This document shows positions 38,629 to 46,813 of a stretch of DNA of 64,000 bases, in pieces (position 1 is the stretch's first letter; every line of letters begins with the position of its first letter). Both the position numbers and the translations under genes were made by a program. Origin of the DNA: Alsobacter metallidurans (GTDB lineage: Bacteria > Pseudomonadota > Alphaproteobacteria > Rhizobiales > Beijerinckiaceae); the NCBI RefSeq assembly GCF_014636935.1, contig NZ_BMES01000002.1:1671148-1735147 (forward strand). The letters are read 5' to 3'. Below the pieces are notes generated by a model. That model worked only from the letters and a program-made list of their open reading frames with translations. It was not told where the DNA came from and searched no databases.

Positions 38629-38653
38629 GGAACAAGTCTCTGGCATCAACGTT
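38629..38653 (+). promoter_or_regulatory. EcfG-type general stress promoter
   Basis: GGAAC at 38629-38633, a 16-bp spacer, and CGTT at 38650-38653. This exactly matches the consensus of EcfG (sigma-EcfG, PhyR-NepR controlled) promoters in Alphaproteobacteria. It is intergenic and directed at the 79-residue gene whose ATG is 70 bp downstream. Confidence 0.75.
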
Positions 38654-38722
38654 GATGAACGAGCCGGGCCACGCCGACGCGAACGCGCAGCCCGAGAAGA
38701 CGACAGACGAGGGGGACGATCC

Positions 38723-38962
38723 ATGCCGCATCTGAACGCCCGCGCCATCGAGATCGACCCTGAGGGCATGGACCGCCTGCGCCGCGTGATCGCTTCGGCG
38801 GCGGGCGGCGCGATCGCGTATGACCCTGACGCCTTCGCGCTTGATGGCGACCACCGCGCGGTGGCCCGTCCCCAGCCCGCGAGCCGGATCGCCCGCAGCC
38901 TGTTCGGCGCGGCGCGGGCGCAGCGGATCTACGCTGAGCCCAACGCGCTCGTCTGGGCCTGA
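38723..38962 (+). CDS. small protein of unknown function, probable stress regulon member
   Basis: 79 residues, no recognised family, signal peptide or membrane helix. It starts MPHLNARAIEIDPEGMDRLRRVI and is rich in Ala and Arg (SRIARSLFGAARAQRI). GAGGGGGA at 38709-38716 supports ATG 38723. An exact EcfG promoter lies 70 bp upstream, so it is likely induced in stationary phase or general stress. That and the good ribosome site are the reasons to accept a gene this short. Confidence 0.65.
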   Translation: MPHLNARAIEIDPEGMDRLRRVIASAAGGAIAYDPDAFALDGDHRAVARPQPASRIARSLFGAARAQRIYAEPNALVWA

Positions 38963-38979
38963 GCCCCTCCTCCCGCTGA

Positions 38980-40149
38980 CTAGCTGAAGTCCTCTATCCG
39001 CCCGACGCGCGGCGGTTCGCTCGCCCGCAGCCTGCGCCCGGTCGCCTCCACCTTGCGAAACACGCGCAGGAAGTTGAGGCCCGAGATGCCCGCGATCGCA
39101 TCATCCGACCAGCCTCGCCGGATCAACTCGGCGAGCAGGTGCGGGAAGCGGCTGACATTTTCCAGCCCGACCGGAACTCTCCCGCCGTAGAAGTCCGACC
39201 CGATGCCGAGGTGATTCGGGCCGGTGCGCTGCGCGATGTACTGGATGTGGTCGCATAGCTGCTCCAGCGTCGCCGGCGGGATGGCGCCCGTGCGGCGGCT
39301 GGGGGCCGAGACCGCCTGCGCGTCCTCCACCGGAGGGGCCTTGCCGTAGGGGTCGCTCAGCGGCTTGAAGTGATCCCGGACGTCCTGGCTGATGAAGGTG
39401 GGCACGAAGGTCGCCATCACGAGCGCGCCGTTCGGCTTCACGAGATCGAGCACGTCATCCGGCACGTTGCGCGGGTGGTCGCACAGCGCGAACGCGTTGG
39501 AGTGGCTGAACACCACCGGAGCGCGCGACAGGCCAAGAACCTGCCGCATGACGCTGGGCGCCACATGGGCGAGATCCACGATCACGCCCAGCCGATTGAG
39601 CTCCAGCACGACGGCTTCGCCGAAGCGCGTCAGGCCGCCATGCCGGGAGGCGTCGGTGGCGCTGTCCACCCAGTCCAGCGTCTCGTTGTGGCAGAGCGTC
39701 ATCAGGCGCATGCCGGCCGCACGCCAGATCCGCAGGGGCGACAGGCTATTTTCGAGCCCCACGCCGCCCTCCACGGTGAGAAACGACGCGATCTTGCCGA
39801 GCCTCTTCGCCCGCAGGATGTCGGAAGCGCGCCGCGCCGGCAGGAACACGTCCGGGTAGCGCTCTTCCATCTGCAGGATGACGTCGAGCACTTCCATCAC
39901 GGTGCGGCCCGGATGCGGGCTGTGGGTGGGAATGAAGGCGGCCCAGAACTGGGCGCTCAGCTTGCCTTCCTTGAGGCGGGGGATGTCGGTGTCATGGTCC
40001 TGGTGCGCGCGGGACGGGTCCCATTTGCCAACGTCGCCGCGCGCGTCGCGATCGGCCCGGATCACGTAAGGCAGGTCATTGTGGCCATCCACCAGGGGGA
40101 TGCGCTCGAGCAGGTCGAACGCATGGGCGAGGGCGCGATCTTTGGACAT
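38980..40149 (-). CDS. membrane-dipeptidase family (M19) peptidase
   Basis: 389 residues, renal-dipeptidase-like zinc hydrolase. Metal-binding elements visible are VDGHNDLPYVIR (HxD), the glutamate of LTVEGGVGLENSL, and histidines in LCHNETLDW and FSHSNAFALCDHPRN. No signal peptide is seen, so it is probably cytoplasmic despite the family name. Bacterial members cleave dipeptides, including D-containing ones. It diverges from a receiver gene over 100 bp, a gap that contains an EcfG-type promoter pointing the other way. Confidence 0.94.
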   Translation of the reverse strand: MSKDRALAHAFDLLERIPLVDGHNDLPYVIRADRDARGDVGKWDPSRAHQDHDTDIPRLKEGKLSAQFWAAFIPTHSPHPGRTVMEVLDVILQMEERYPDVFLPARRASDILRAKRLGKIASFLTVEGGVGLENSLSPLRIWRAAGMRLMTLCHNETLDWVDSATDASRHGGLTRFGEAVVLELNRLGVIVDLAHVAPSVMRQVLGLSRAPVVFSHSNAFALCDHPRNVPDDVLDLVKPNGALVMATFVPTFISQDVRDHFKPLSDPYGKAPPVEDAQAVSAPSRRTGAIPPATLEQLCDHIQYIAQRTGPNHLGIGSDFYGGRVPVGLENVSRFPHLLAELIRRGWSDDAIAGISGLNFLRVFRKVEATGRRLRASEPPRVGRIEDFS

Positions 40150-40215
40150 GGTATCTCCCGTGGGGCCTCTCCGGCGCCGCTAGGCTGCGGCCTGGACTTT
40201 TCTGCGTCCACCCCC

Positions 40216-40240
40216 GGAACTTGCAGCCCGGCCTTGCGTT
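40216..40240 (+). promoter_or_regulatory. EcfG-type general stress promoter, almost leaderless
   Basis: GGAAC at 40216-40220, a 16-bp spacer, CGTT at 40237-40240. The first possible ATG (40241) follows directly, so it cannot be transcribed with a leader from this promoter; transcription would begin near 40246-40249 and translation at ATG 40250, almost without a leader. This decides the start chosen for the receiver gene. Confidence 0.72.
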
Positions 40241-40249
40241 ATGGGGACC

Positions 40250-40648
40250 ATGAACGATTTCTCCGGTTTGCGGGTCCTCGTTGTCGAGGACGAACTCCTG
40301 GTTGCGCTCGCACTGGAGGACATACTGAACGATATGGGATGCGAGATCGTCGGTCCCTTTTCGCATCTCGAAGAGGCCGAGGCCCAGGCGCGCAGCGCCG
40401 AGCTCGACGCCGCGATCCTGGACGTGAACGTGCGCGGCCGGCTGATATACCCCGTCGCCGAGATCCTCGGCGAGCGTGGGGTGCCGGTGCTGTTTTGCAG
40501 CGGCTATGCGGACACCCCGGTGTTGCCCGCGCCCTTTCGCTCACTTCCACAGGTCGCCAAGCCCTATGACGAGGCCGCGCTGCGGCGCGCGATGGAGAGC
40601 GCTTTCGGCGAAGCCTGCCGGACGCGTGACGCCTCGCCGGCCAGCTAG
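40250..40648 (+). CDS. single-domain response regulator (FAT GUY-like)
   Basis: 132 residues forming a receiver only: VVEDELLVALALEDIL, phospho-acceptor D58 (AAILDVNVRGR), the PVLFCSGYADTP segment and the lysine in VAKPYDEAAL. The FCSGY segment resembles the FAT GUY family of single-domain receivers, some of which (SdrG of Sphingomonas) relay phosphate in the general stress response. Start ATG 40250 is preferred over 40241 because an EcfG promoter ends at 40240. Its stop overlaps by 4 bp the stop of the convergent REC-HWE kinase gene. Confidence 0.9.
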   Translation: MNDFSGLRVLVVEDELLVALALEDILNDMGCEIVGPFSHLEEAEAQARSAELDAAILDVNVRGRLIYPVAEILGERGVPVLFCSGYADTPVLPAPFRSLPQVAKPYDEAALRRAMESAFGEACRTRDASPAS

Positions 40649-41676
40649 GCCTGCAGCGCGATGTCGCGCTGCTCGGGCGTGAGCGGAAACTGCAGCACGC
40701 ACACCACGCCGGTCTCCGGAAAATCCAGCGACACCGTTCCGCCCAGCTCGAAACCGACGCTGCGCTGAATCAGCGTGGAGCCGAAGCCGCGCTTCAGCGG
40801 CTCCTTCACGGGCGGTCCGTCCTGCTCGCGCCAGGTCAGGCGCAGGTGGTCGTCGCCGTCGCGCTGCTCGATCGCCCAGTCCACGAAGATGCGCCCGCCG
40901 TCGGAGGCCAGCGCGCCGTACTTTGCCGCGTTGGTGGCGAGTTCGTGGATGATCAGGTTGACCGTCAACGCATGCTGGGGCGGCAGCCGCACCGGCTCGC
41001 CTTGCAGGATGACGTGGCGGCCGTCGCCGCGCCGGAACGCCTTCAGGGCGTCGGAGAGCAGTTCCTCCAGGTCCATGTCGCCCCAGTTGGCGCGCAGCAG
41101 CAGCGAATGCGCGCCCGCCAGCGCATGCATGCGGCCCAGAAAGGCGGTCTCGAACGTCTTAAGGCTGTCGCTTCGGCGCATTGTCTGCTGGGCAATCGAG
41201 ATCACCGTCATGAGGGTGTTCTTCACCCGGTGGCTGAGCTCGGCCACCAGCAGCCGCGTCCGCTCCTCGGCGCGCCGACGCTGGTTCTGCGCCTCGCTTT
41301 CGCGCAGCGCGCGTTGCACGGCCGGTCCCAGCCGCTCCAGGCGCGGCTTCAGCACGTAGTCGGTGGCGCCCTGCTTCAGCGACTCGATCGCGATCTCCTC
41401 GCCCAGCACGCCCGACACGAAGATGAACGGCGCATTGGGGGCCAGCTCGCGGGCGAGCGACAGCGCCGCCATGCCGTCGAAGCGCGGCAGCGAGAAGTCG
41501 GAGAGGATCAGGTCGTAGCCGCCGCGCATCAGCTCGGTCGTGAAAGCCTCGCGTTCCTCCACCCGCTTGATGGTGAACTGCAGGCCGCTGCGGCGCAGAT
41601 GCATGGTCGCCAGATCGGCGTCGAGCTCGCTGTCCTCGACCAGGAGGATGGCCACCGTCCCGTTGTTGCTCGCCAC
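40645..41676 (-). CDS. receiver-HWE histidine kinase (REC + HisKA_2-type)
   Basis: 343 residues. An N-terminal receiver (D60 in YDLILSDFSLP, lysine in YVLKPRLERL) is joined by a coiled coil to an HWE-family kinase: phospho-histidine H149 in LSHRVKNTLMTV, N-box HELATNAAKYGAL, and the family-defining W282/E284 (LTWREQDG). The kinase lacks a canonical F box. HWE and HisKA_2 kinases feed PhyR in the general stress response of Alphaproteobacteria. It starts at GTG 41676, preceded by GAGGAA, and is the fourth gene of the bphO operon, 3 bp after another receiver gene. Confidence 0.92.
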   Translation of the reverse strand: MASNNGTVAILLVEDSELDADLATMHLRRSGLQFTIKRVEEREAFTTELMRGGYDLILSDFSLPRFDGMAALSLARELAPNAPFIFVSGVLGEEIAIESLKQGATDYVLKPRLERLGPAVQRALRESEAQNQRRRAEERTRLLVAELSHRVKNTLMTVISIAQQTMRRSDSLKTFETAFLGRMHALAGAHSLLLRANWGDMDLEELLSDALKAFRRGDGRHVILQGEPVRLPPQHALTVNLIIHELATNAAKYGALASDGGRIFVDWAIEQRDGDDHLRLTWREQDGPPVKEPLKRGFGSTLIQRSVGFELGGTVSLDFPETGVVCVLQFPLTPEQRDIALQA

Positions 41677-41679
41677 GCG

Positions 41680-42147
41680 TTATTCCTCGCCCATCCGGGG
41701 TTTGCTGGTTCCCGGAGGCGGCGGCTCGTTGAGGATGGCCCAGAACATTCCAAGCTCCTGGATGGCTTTGAAGAACTCCTGGAAATCAACGGGCTTCACG
41801 ACGAATGCGTTCACGCCGAGCTGGTAGCTGCGCACCAGATCCCGCTCCTCTCGCGAAGACGTGAGCATCACCACGGGCACCGGGCGCAGGTCGGGATCGG
41901 TCTTGATCTTCTCGAGCACCTCGAGCCCGTCGATCTTGGGCAGCTTGAGGTCGAGCAGCACCACCGCGGGTTCGCCGCGCTCACGCTCCGAGAAGGCGCC
42001 GCGCGCATACAGGAAGTCGAGCGCCTCGGCGCCGTCGCGCACGACGATCACCTCGTTGGCGAGCTGGCACTTGGCGAGCGCCGCCAGGGTCAGCTCGACG
42101 TCGCGCGAGCTGTCCTCCACCAGGAGGATGGGTCTGAGTTCGGCCAT
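41680..42147 (-). CDS. phytochrome-associated single-domain response regulator (Rcp1-like)
   Basis: 155 residues, a single receiver domain with D66 (VVLLDLKLPKIDG) and K in FVVKPVDFQEFFKAI, the Rcp1-like type that pairs with phytochrome kinases. Its ATG overlaps the bacteriophytochrome stop as ATGA, a strong sign that it is the direct phospho-acceptor of that kinase. It carries no output domain, so the signal must pass on by protein interaction, possibly to the REC-HWE kinase encoded 3 bp downstream. Confidence 0.93.
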   Translation of the reverse strand: MAELRPILLVEDSSRDVELTLAALAKCQLANEVIVVRDGAEALDFLYARGAFSERERGEPAVVLLDLKLPKIDGLEVLEKIKTDPDLRPVPVVMLTSSREERDLVRSYQLGVNAFVVKPVDFQEFFKAIQELGMFWAILNEPPPPGTSKPRMGEE

Positions 42148-44366
42148 CAGCGGCCCTCCGAATTCGGCAAAGCAAAAAAGAACGCAGCGCCCTGGTCGAG
42201 CGCCGACTCGGCCCACACGCGGCCGCCGTGGCGCTCAACCATCCGCCGCACATTGGCGAGCCCGATGCCGGTGCCCTCGAACTCTTCGGCCCGGTGCAGG
42301 CGCTGGAACACGCCGAAGAGCTTGCCCACATAGGCCATGTCGAAGCCGACGCCGTTGTCGCGCACGAGATACACGGTTTCGCGGCCCCGCCGCTCGGCCC
42401 GGATCTCGATCACGATGCGCTCGCGCTTGGCCGAGTATTTCACCGCGTTCGAGATCAGGTTCTGCCAGACCTGGCGCAACAGGCTCGGGTCGCCCAGCGT
42501 CGGCGGCAGCTTGTCGACGCGCCAGTCGATGCTCTTGCCCTCAGTCTCGGGCATGAGCAGGCGGCGCACCTCCTCGACGAGCTTGTTCATGTCGACCCGC
42601 ACGGGATGCAGCGTCACGCGCCCGGCTTGCGAGAAGCTCAGGAGGTCGTCCACCAGCCGGCCGGCCGAGAACGCCGACTGGATGATGGTCTCCAGGTAGT
42701 GCGAGGCCTTGTCGTCGAACTTATCGCCGTCGCGCTCGCGCAGCAGCTCGGCGTAGCCGACGATGTGGCGGAACGGCGCGCGCAGGTCGTGCGACACCGA
42801 ATACGAGAACGCCTCCAGCTCCTTGTTGGATTTCTCCAGCTCGCCGGAAATCTCCGCCATCTGCTCGGCCTTGCGCAGCACGATGTCGATCAGCGCCGTG
42901 CGCAAGCCCCGGACGGCGTCGATCTCCGGCCTGGACCACGGCGTCGCGGTCTGGCTGACGGTTTCCTTCCAGGCCGCGAAGGATGTGCGCGGCGACAACC
43001 GGCCGGTCACCGGCTCGCGGCTCTTCACCGGCTCGCCCGCCCACGTGACGGTGCGCACCACCTCGGGGCGGAACCACATCACGTAGCTTGGGTGGATCTG
43101 CGAGATCGAGATCGCCGCGAGGCCGCTGGCCTTGTCGGTGATCGCCGCGGCCTCGGGCATGTCGCGCACCAGCGAATCCGTGGCGTAGAACCCATCCTCG
43201 ACAAGGTCGGCCAGCTTGTCCGCGACCATCCGGATCGCGTCCTCGTCCGGCGCGTCGCCGACCAGGCGGACGTCGAACTCCGAAACCACCGCCGCGCCGG
43301 TCGCGCCCGCCAGCGCAAGCAGGCGCTCGCCGTCCTGCACGAGCCCGTCCAGAAACTGGTGCGACACCGCCATGTTGGTGAGCAGCCGCGCGTGCACGGC
43401 CTGCAGCCGCACCCGCTCGGCGGCTTCCGCATAGAGGCTCAGGCCCGCCAGCCGCATCGCGGCGAGCTGGCCGATGAAGTCGCAGGCCGCCCGCACCGGC
43501 TGCGGCGCGCGCCGGCTTTCCGCGCTGTGGCAGGAGATGAGGCCCCACAAACGGCCATTGACGACGATCGAAATCGACATCGAGGCCGCCGTGCCCATGT
43601 TGCGCATGTATTCGAGATGCACCGGCGAGACGCTGCGCAGCACCGAGTAGGACAAATCGAGACTGGCCGGCGAATCCACGTCTGGCGCCCGCAACAGCGG
43701 CTGGGGCTCGTAGTTCGCGCTCGGGATCTGCCGGACGCGGTTGAGCCGGTAAAGCTCGCGCGCCTGGGCGGGAATGTCCGAGGCCGGAAACCGCAGCCCC
43801 AGATAGGACGGCAGCACGCCGTTGGAGCTCTCGCCCAGCACTTCGCCGCTCCACTGCGCGTCGAAGCGGTACACGAGCGCACGGTCGAACCCCGTCACGC
43901 GCCGGACCGCATCTGCGACCCTTTGGGCGATTGCGTCGCTGTCGGCGCAATCCTGCAGATCCTGCGCGAGCTTGCGCACGTCCGAATAGGCGGCCTCGAG
44001 CCGGACGTTAGCGCCGTGGGCGGCCTCCTCGAATTCCAGCACGGCCAGGCCGTCGGCCTGGTGCAGCACCGGATGGTAGTCGACGCCCGCGACCCGGACG
44101 ACGCGCGAAGCCGCGAAGCCGTCCGCGCTCGCGAGACCGGACGCGATTTCGCCGCCCGCATCCGCCAGCAGGTCCGGCAACGCGCGGCCGAGCGCCTCGT
44201 CCAACGGGCACGTGAGCACCCGCCCCGCATTGGCGCTGGCTTGCGCGATGCGCCAGTCGCCGGGCGTCAGCGCAAACAGCACGCCATGCGGCTGGATGCT
44301 GCCCGGCGTGCGGATGGGCTCCACCGCGCAGCTGTCGAGCATCGGATCGGTCAGCGGCTCACCCAT
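42147..44366 (-). CDS. bphP: bacteriophytochrome histidine kinase
   Basis: 739 residues with the PAS-GAF-PHY photosensory core and a kinase. The biliverdin-attachment cysteine is C13 in DSCAVEPIRTPGSIQPHG, at the N-terminus as in bacterial phytochromes. The GAF motif PASDIPAQARELYRLNRVR and the PHY tongue PRTSFAAW are intact. The output has H526 (SYSVSHDLRAPFRHIVGYAELL), then an ATPase domain (NAVKYSAKRERI, GVGFDMAYVGKLFG). It senses red/far-red light through biliverdin made by the heme oxygenase encoded just upstream, with which it overlaps by 8 bp. Confidence 0.96.
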   Translation of the reverse strand: MGEPLTDPMLDSCAVEPIRTPGSIQPHGVLFALTPGDWRIAQASANAGRVLTCPLDEALGRALPDLLADAGGEIASGLASADGFAASRVVRVAGVDYHPVLHQADGLAVLEFEEAAHGANVRLEAAYSDVRKLAQDLQDCADSDAIAQRVADAVRRVTGFDRALVYRFDAQWSGEVLGESSNGVLPSYLGLRFPASDIPAQARELYRLNRVRQIPSANYEPQPLLRAPDVDSPASLDLSYSVLRSVSPVHLEYMRNMGTAASMSISIVVNGRLWGLISCHSAESRRAPQPVRAACDFIGQLAAMRLAGLSLYAEAAERVRLQAVHARLLTNMAVSHQFLDGLVQDGERLLALAGATGAAVVSEFDVRLVGDAPDEDAIRMVADKLADLVEDGFYATDSLVRDMPEAAAITDKASGLAAISISQIHPSYVMWFRPEVVRTVTWAGEPVKSREPVTGRLSPRTSFAAWKETVSQTATPWSRPEIDAVRGLRTALIDIVLRKAEQMAEISGELEKSNKELEAFSYSVSHDLRAPFRHIVGYAELLRERDGDKFDDKASHYLETIIQSAFSAGRLVDDLLSFSQAGRVTLHPVRVDMNKLVEEVRRLLMPETEGKSIDWRVDKLPPTLGDPSLLRQVWQNLISNAVKYSAKRERIVIEIRAERRGRETVYLVRDNGVGFDMAYVGKLFGVFQRLHRAEEFEGTGIGLANVRRMVERHGGRVWAESALDQGAAFFFALPNSEGR

Positions 44367-44919
44367 GCGCGACCGCCTTTCCTGGCGCGAGCCATCGGTG
44401 CAGGATTTCAAAGGTCTGGAGCGCAGCCGCCACCACGGCGGCGTCGGTCTGCGGCGTCGAGATCCCGGCCAGCGCCGCCCGGAACGCACGCCAGCGTTCC
44501 GCTGCGTCCCGACCGTAGTTCTCGAAATAACGCGCACCGGGACCGCTGACGCCTAGCGTCCGCCTGACATGCGCGGCGATCACCAAACCGCCCATGGTCG
44601 AGCCCTCCAGAACGTAGAGCGACCCCATGGCCTGCGCCCGCGTGGCGAACCGCTCAACCCGCGGCGCCCCCGCGAGGGGCTCGACGCCGAGAGCCTCGAG
44701 GTCCTGATCCAGAAGGTGGAGCTTGCGCCGAGGTCCGAAGAAGCACTCGTCGCCGATCGCCTCGGCGACGGCCGGCTCCCATACGCGGAAAAACGCCTGG
44801 TAACGCGCCAGCAGGGCCGAGTAGTTGGCTCGGGACAGATTTGGCCGCAGAAGATCGAGATCCGCCTCGATCCGGTCATGCGCAGCACGCGTTTCGGTTT
44901 TCAGTCTGTCCAGCAACAT
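44359..44919 (-). CDS. bphO: biliverdin-producing heme oxygenase
   Basis: 186 residues of the bacterial heme-oxygenase family: proximal heme ligand H14 in TRAAHDRIEAD and the flexible distal helix GSLYVLEGSTMGGLVIAAHV. It opens heme to biliverdin, the chromophore of the phytochrome encoded next. ATG 44919 begins the family domain; a longer open frame upstream carries Arg-rich sequence that is not family-like and contains the promoter. First gene of the operon bphO-bphP-receiver-REC/HWE kinase; an EcfG-type promoter lies 77 bp ahead of its start. Confidence 0.93.
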   Translation of the reverse strand: MLLDRLKTETRAAHDRIEADLDLLRPNLSRANYSALLARYQAFFRVWEPAVAEAIGDECFFGPRRKLHLLDQDLEALGVEPLAGAPRVERFATRAQAMGSLYVLEGSTMGGLVIAAHVRRTLGVSGPGARYFENYGRDAAERWRAFRAALAGISTPQTDAAVVAAALQTFEILHRWLAPGKAVAHG

Positions 44920-44995
44920 CTCGGCCTGAATCCAGGTCAGTCGCCGGCGCGCGACAGCGGCGACGCGGCGGCTGTCCGCGCGGTCCGGAAAAATG

Positions 44996-45020
44996 AACGC
45001 CAGACGTGCTGTACGGTTCC
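44996..45020 (-). promoter_or_regulatory. EcfG-type general stress promoter of the bphO-bphP operon
   Basis: On the minus strand GGAAC (45020-45016), a 16-bp spacer, then CGTT (44999-44996). Exact match to the EcfG consensus, directed at bphO. It implies that the light-sensing operon is part of the general stress regulon. Confidence 0.75.
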
Positions 45021-45162
45021 GCGCCCATGGCGCAAAACACGGGTGTCGGCTCGCGCGCCAGAGCGCACGCGCCGAACGGGGTCCCAGAGCATCGGGGGGA
45101 AAGCTCCTTGGCCGGATGCCCAAGCTTATATTACAGCCGAAACGCACGTCCAGCGTGTCTCT

Positions 45163-46560
45163 TTAGCGCAGACCCGCGGTGAGCCCTAGCGCGTCGCGCC
45201 GCGACCAGCGCCACAACATCAGCGCCGCCACCACGGTGAGCCCGCTCGCCAGCCCGGCCCAGACGCCGGCGCCGCCAAAGCCGAGCGGAAACGCCATCAC
45301 GGCCCCGAGCGGCAGGCCGATGCCCCAATAGCCGAGCGCCGCATAAAGCATGGGCACACGCGTGTCGTGCAGCCCGCGCAACATGCCGGCGCCCACCACC
45401 TGCGCGCCGTCCGCCACCTGAAACAGCGCCGCAAAGGCCAGAAACAGGGTCGCGGTTTGCGCCACAGCCGCGTTGGCGGGAAGCGAGAGATCCAGAAACG
45501 CGCCGATCAGCAGCCGCGGCGCGGCCAGCATCAGGATCGCGGTGAACACCATGAAGCCAACGCCCAAAGCGAGCCCGGTCCAGCCCGCCACCGTCACGCC
45601 ATGGCGGTCCCGCGAGCCGAAAGCCCGGCCCACCCGCACGGTCGCGGCCTGCGCGATGCCGAGCGGGACCATGAAGGTCAGCGACGCGATCTGGATCGCA
45701 ACCGCGTGCGCGGCGAGCGCATCGGGGCCGATGATCCCCATCAGCATCACGGCCGCGTTGAAGATCGAGACCTCGAAGATCACCGTGAGGCCGATCGGCA
45801 GGCCGATGCCCCAGAAAGCCTTGAACCGCGGCCAGTCGGCGCGCCAGAGCCGACCGAAGAGCCGGTAACGGCGGAACCGCCGGTCGGTGGTCAGCACCAC
45901 GACGAGGATCGACGCCATCAGGATGGTGGCGCTGAGCGTCGCCAGCCCGGAGCCCCGCAACCCCATGGCCGGAAAGCCCCAATTGCCGAAGATCAGCACC
46001 CAGTTGGCGAGCGCGTTCACGCCCAGCCCGATGAACACCGCCATCATCGCCCAGGCGGGCCGCTCCATCGCGGCCATATAGGACCGGAAGGTGAGATACA
46101 GCAGAAACGGCAGCATGCTCCATTGCAGGAACCGCAGGTAGCCGCCCGCCGCCGCCGCAAGATGAGGCTCCTGCCCGAGCATCAGCAGCACGCTTTCGCC
46201 GTTCCACAACACGATCCAGCACGGGATCGCGATGCACAGGGCGGCCCAGATGCCCTGCCGCACGGTGCGGCGCACCATCTTCACCGAATGCGGCTTTCGC
46301 CCGCGCTCGGCCGCCACCAGCGCCGAGGTTGCGCTCATCACGCCGATGCCGAAGATCAGGAAAAAGAAATAGAGGTTCGCCCCGAGCGCGCTGGCCGCAA
46401 CGGCGTCCGGCCCCAGGCGGCCGAGCATCAGCACGTCCGTCGCCGTCATGCCGGTCTGGGCCACATTGGTGAGGATCAGCGGCCAGCTCAGGCCAAGGGT
46501 CGACCGGATCTCTCCCACCCACGCATCGCGGGTCGGCCTGGCGGCGATTGCTTCGTTCAT
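45163..46560 (-). CDS. MATE-family multidrug efflux transporter
   Basis: 465 residues with about 12 membrane helices and the two-fold MATE repeat: LGLSWPLILTNVAQTGMTATD in the first half and FWGIGLPIGLTVIFEVSIF in the second. It is expected to export cationic drugs or metabolites in exchange for sodium or protons (NorM-like). ATG 46560 (MNEAIAARP) begins the family domain. A repeat element lies just upstream of it. Confidence 0.93.
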   Translation of the reverse strand: MNEAIAARPTRDAWVGEIRSTLGLSWPLILTNVAQTGMTATDVLMLGRLGPDAVAASALGANLYFFFLIFGIGVMSATSALVAAERGRKPHSVKMVRRTVRQGIWAALCIAIPCWIVLWNGESVLLMLGQEPHLAAAAGGYLRFLQWSMLPFLLYLTFRSYMAAMERPAWAMMAVFIGLGVNALANWVLIFGNWGFPAMGLRGSGLATLSATILMASILVVVLTTDRRFRRYRLFGRLWRADWPRFKAFWGIGLPIGLTVIFEVSIFNAAVMLMGIIGPDALAAHAVAIQIASLTFMVPLGIAQAATVRVGRAFGSRDRHGVTVAGWTGLALGVGFMVFTAILMLAAPRLLIGAFLDLSLPANAAVAQTATLFLAFAALFQVADGAQVVGAGMLRGLHDTRVPMLYAALGYWGIGLPLGAVMAFPLGFGGAGVWAGLASGLTVVAALMLWRWSRRDALGLTAGLR

Positions 46561-46638
46561 TCGCGCGGTTGTAGTGCGATTGGCGGCCGGGGGCCACCCT
46601 CGCCTGATCAACACGGGAGCCGAATATGCAACTCACGC

Positions 46639-46721
46639 CGTCACTGCGAGCGCAGCGAAGCAATCCAGCCTAAAGCCCGCCCGTTAAGCTGGATTGCTTC
46701 GCCTCCGGCTCGCAACGACGG
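46639..46721. repeat. dispersed palindromic repeat, CATTGCGAG family, copy 3
   Basis: Starts CGTCACTGCGAGCGCAGCGA with AAGCAATCCAGCCT, and ends with the complementary AGCTGGATTGCTTCGCC and CTCGCAACGACGG. It is the same element as at 36696-36780, lying between the MATE gene and the BA14K terminator. Confidence 0.9.
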
Positions 46722-46767
46722 CGAGGCGCTGCGGCGTTGCAGGTGGCTCCCGAAAAAACCACGCACG

Positions 46768-46793
46768 AAAAAGGCCCGCCGAAGCGGGCCTTT
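46768..46793 (-). terminator. intrinsic terminator of the BA14K gene
   Basis: Perfect 10-bp stem AAAGGCCCGC (46770-46779) / GCGGGCCTTT (46784-46793) with a 4-base CGAA loop; read on the minus strand the stem is followed by a run of T. It starts 20 bp after the BA14K stop. Confidence 0.85.
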
Positions 46794-46813
46794 CCGATGT
46801 CGCTCCAGACCCA

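Noticed and set aside
42228-44549. 773-codon open frame opposite bphP
   Set aside because: Antisense to the phytochrome gene, whose chromophore and kinase motifs are intact; no ribosome site or motif in the antisense frame.
44920-45147. Longer N-terminus for heme oxygenase in the same frame
   Set aside because: The extra residues are Arg-rich and not family-like, and the EcfG promoter at 44996-45020 lies within this stretch.
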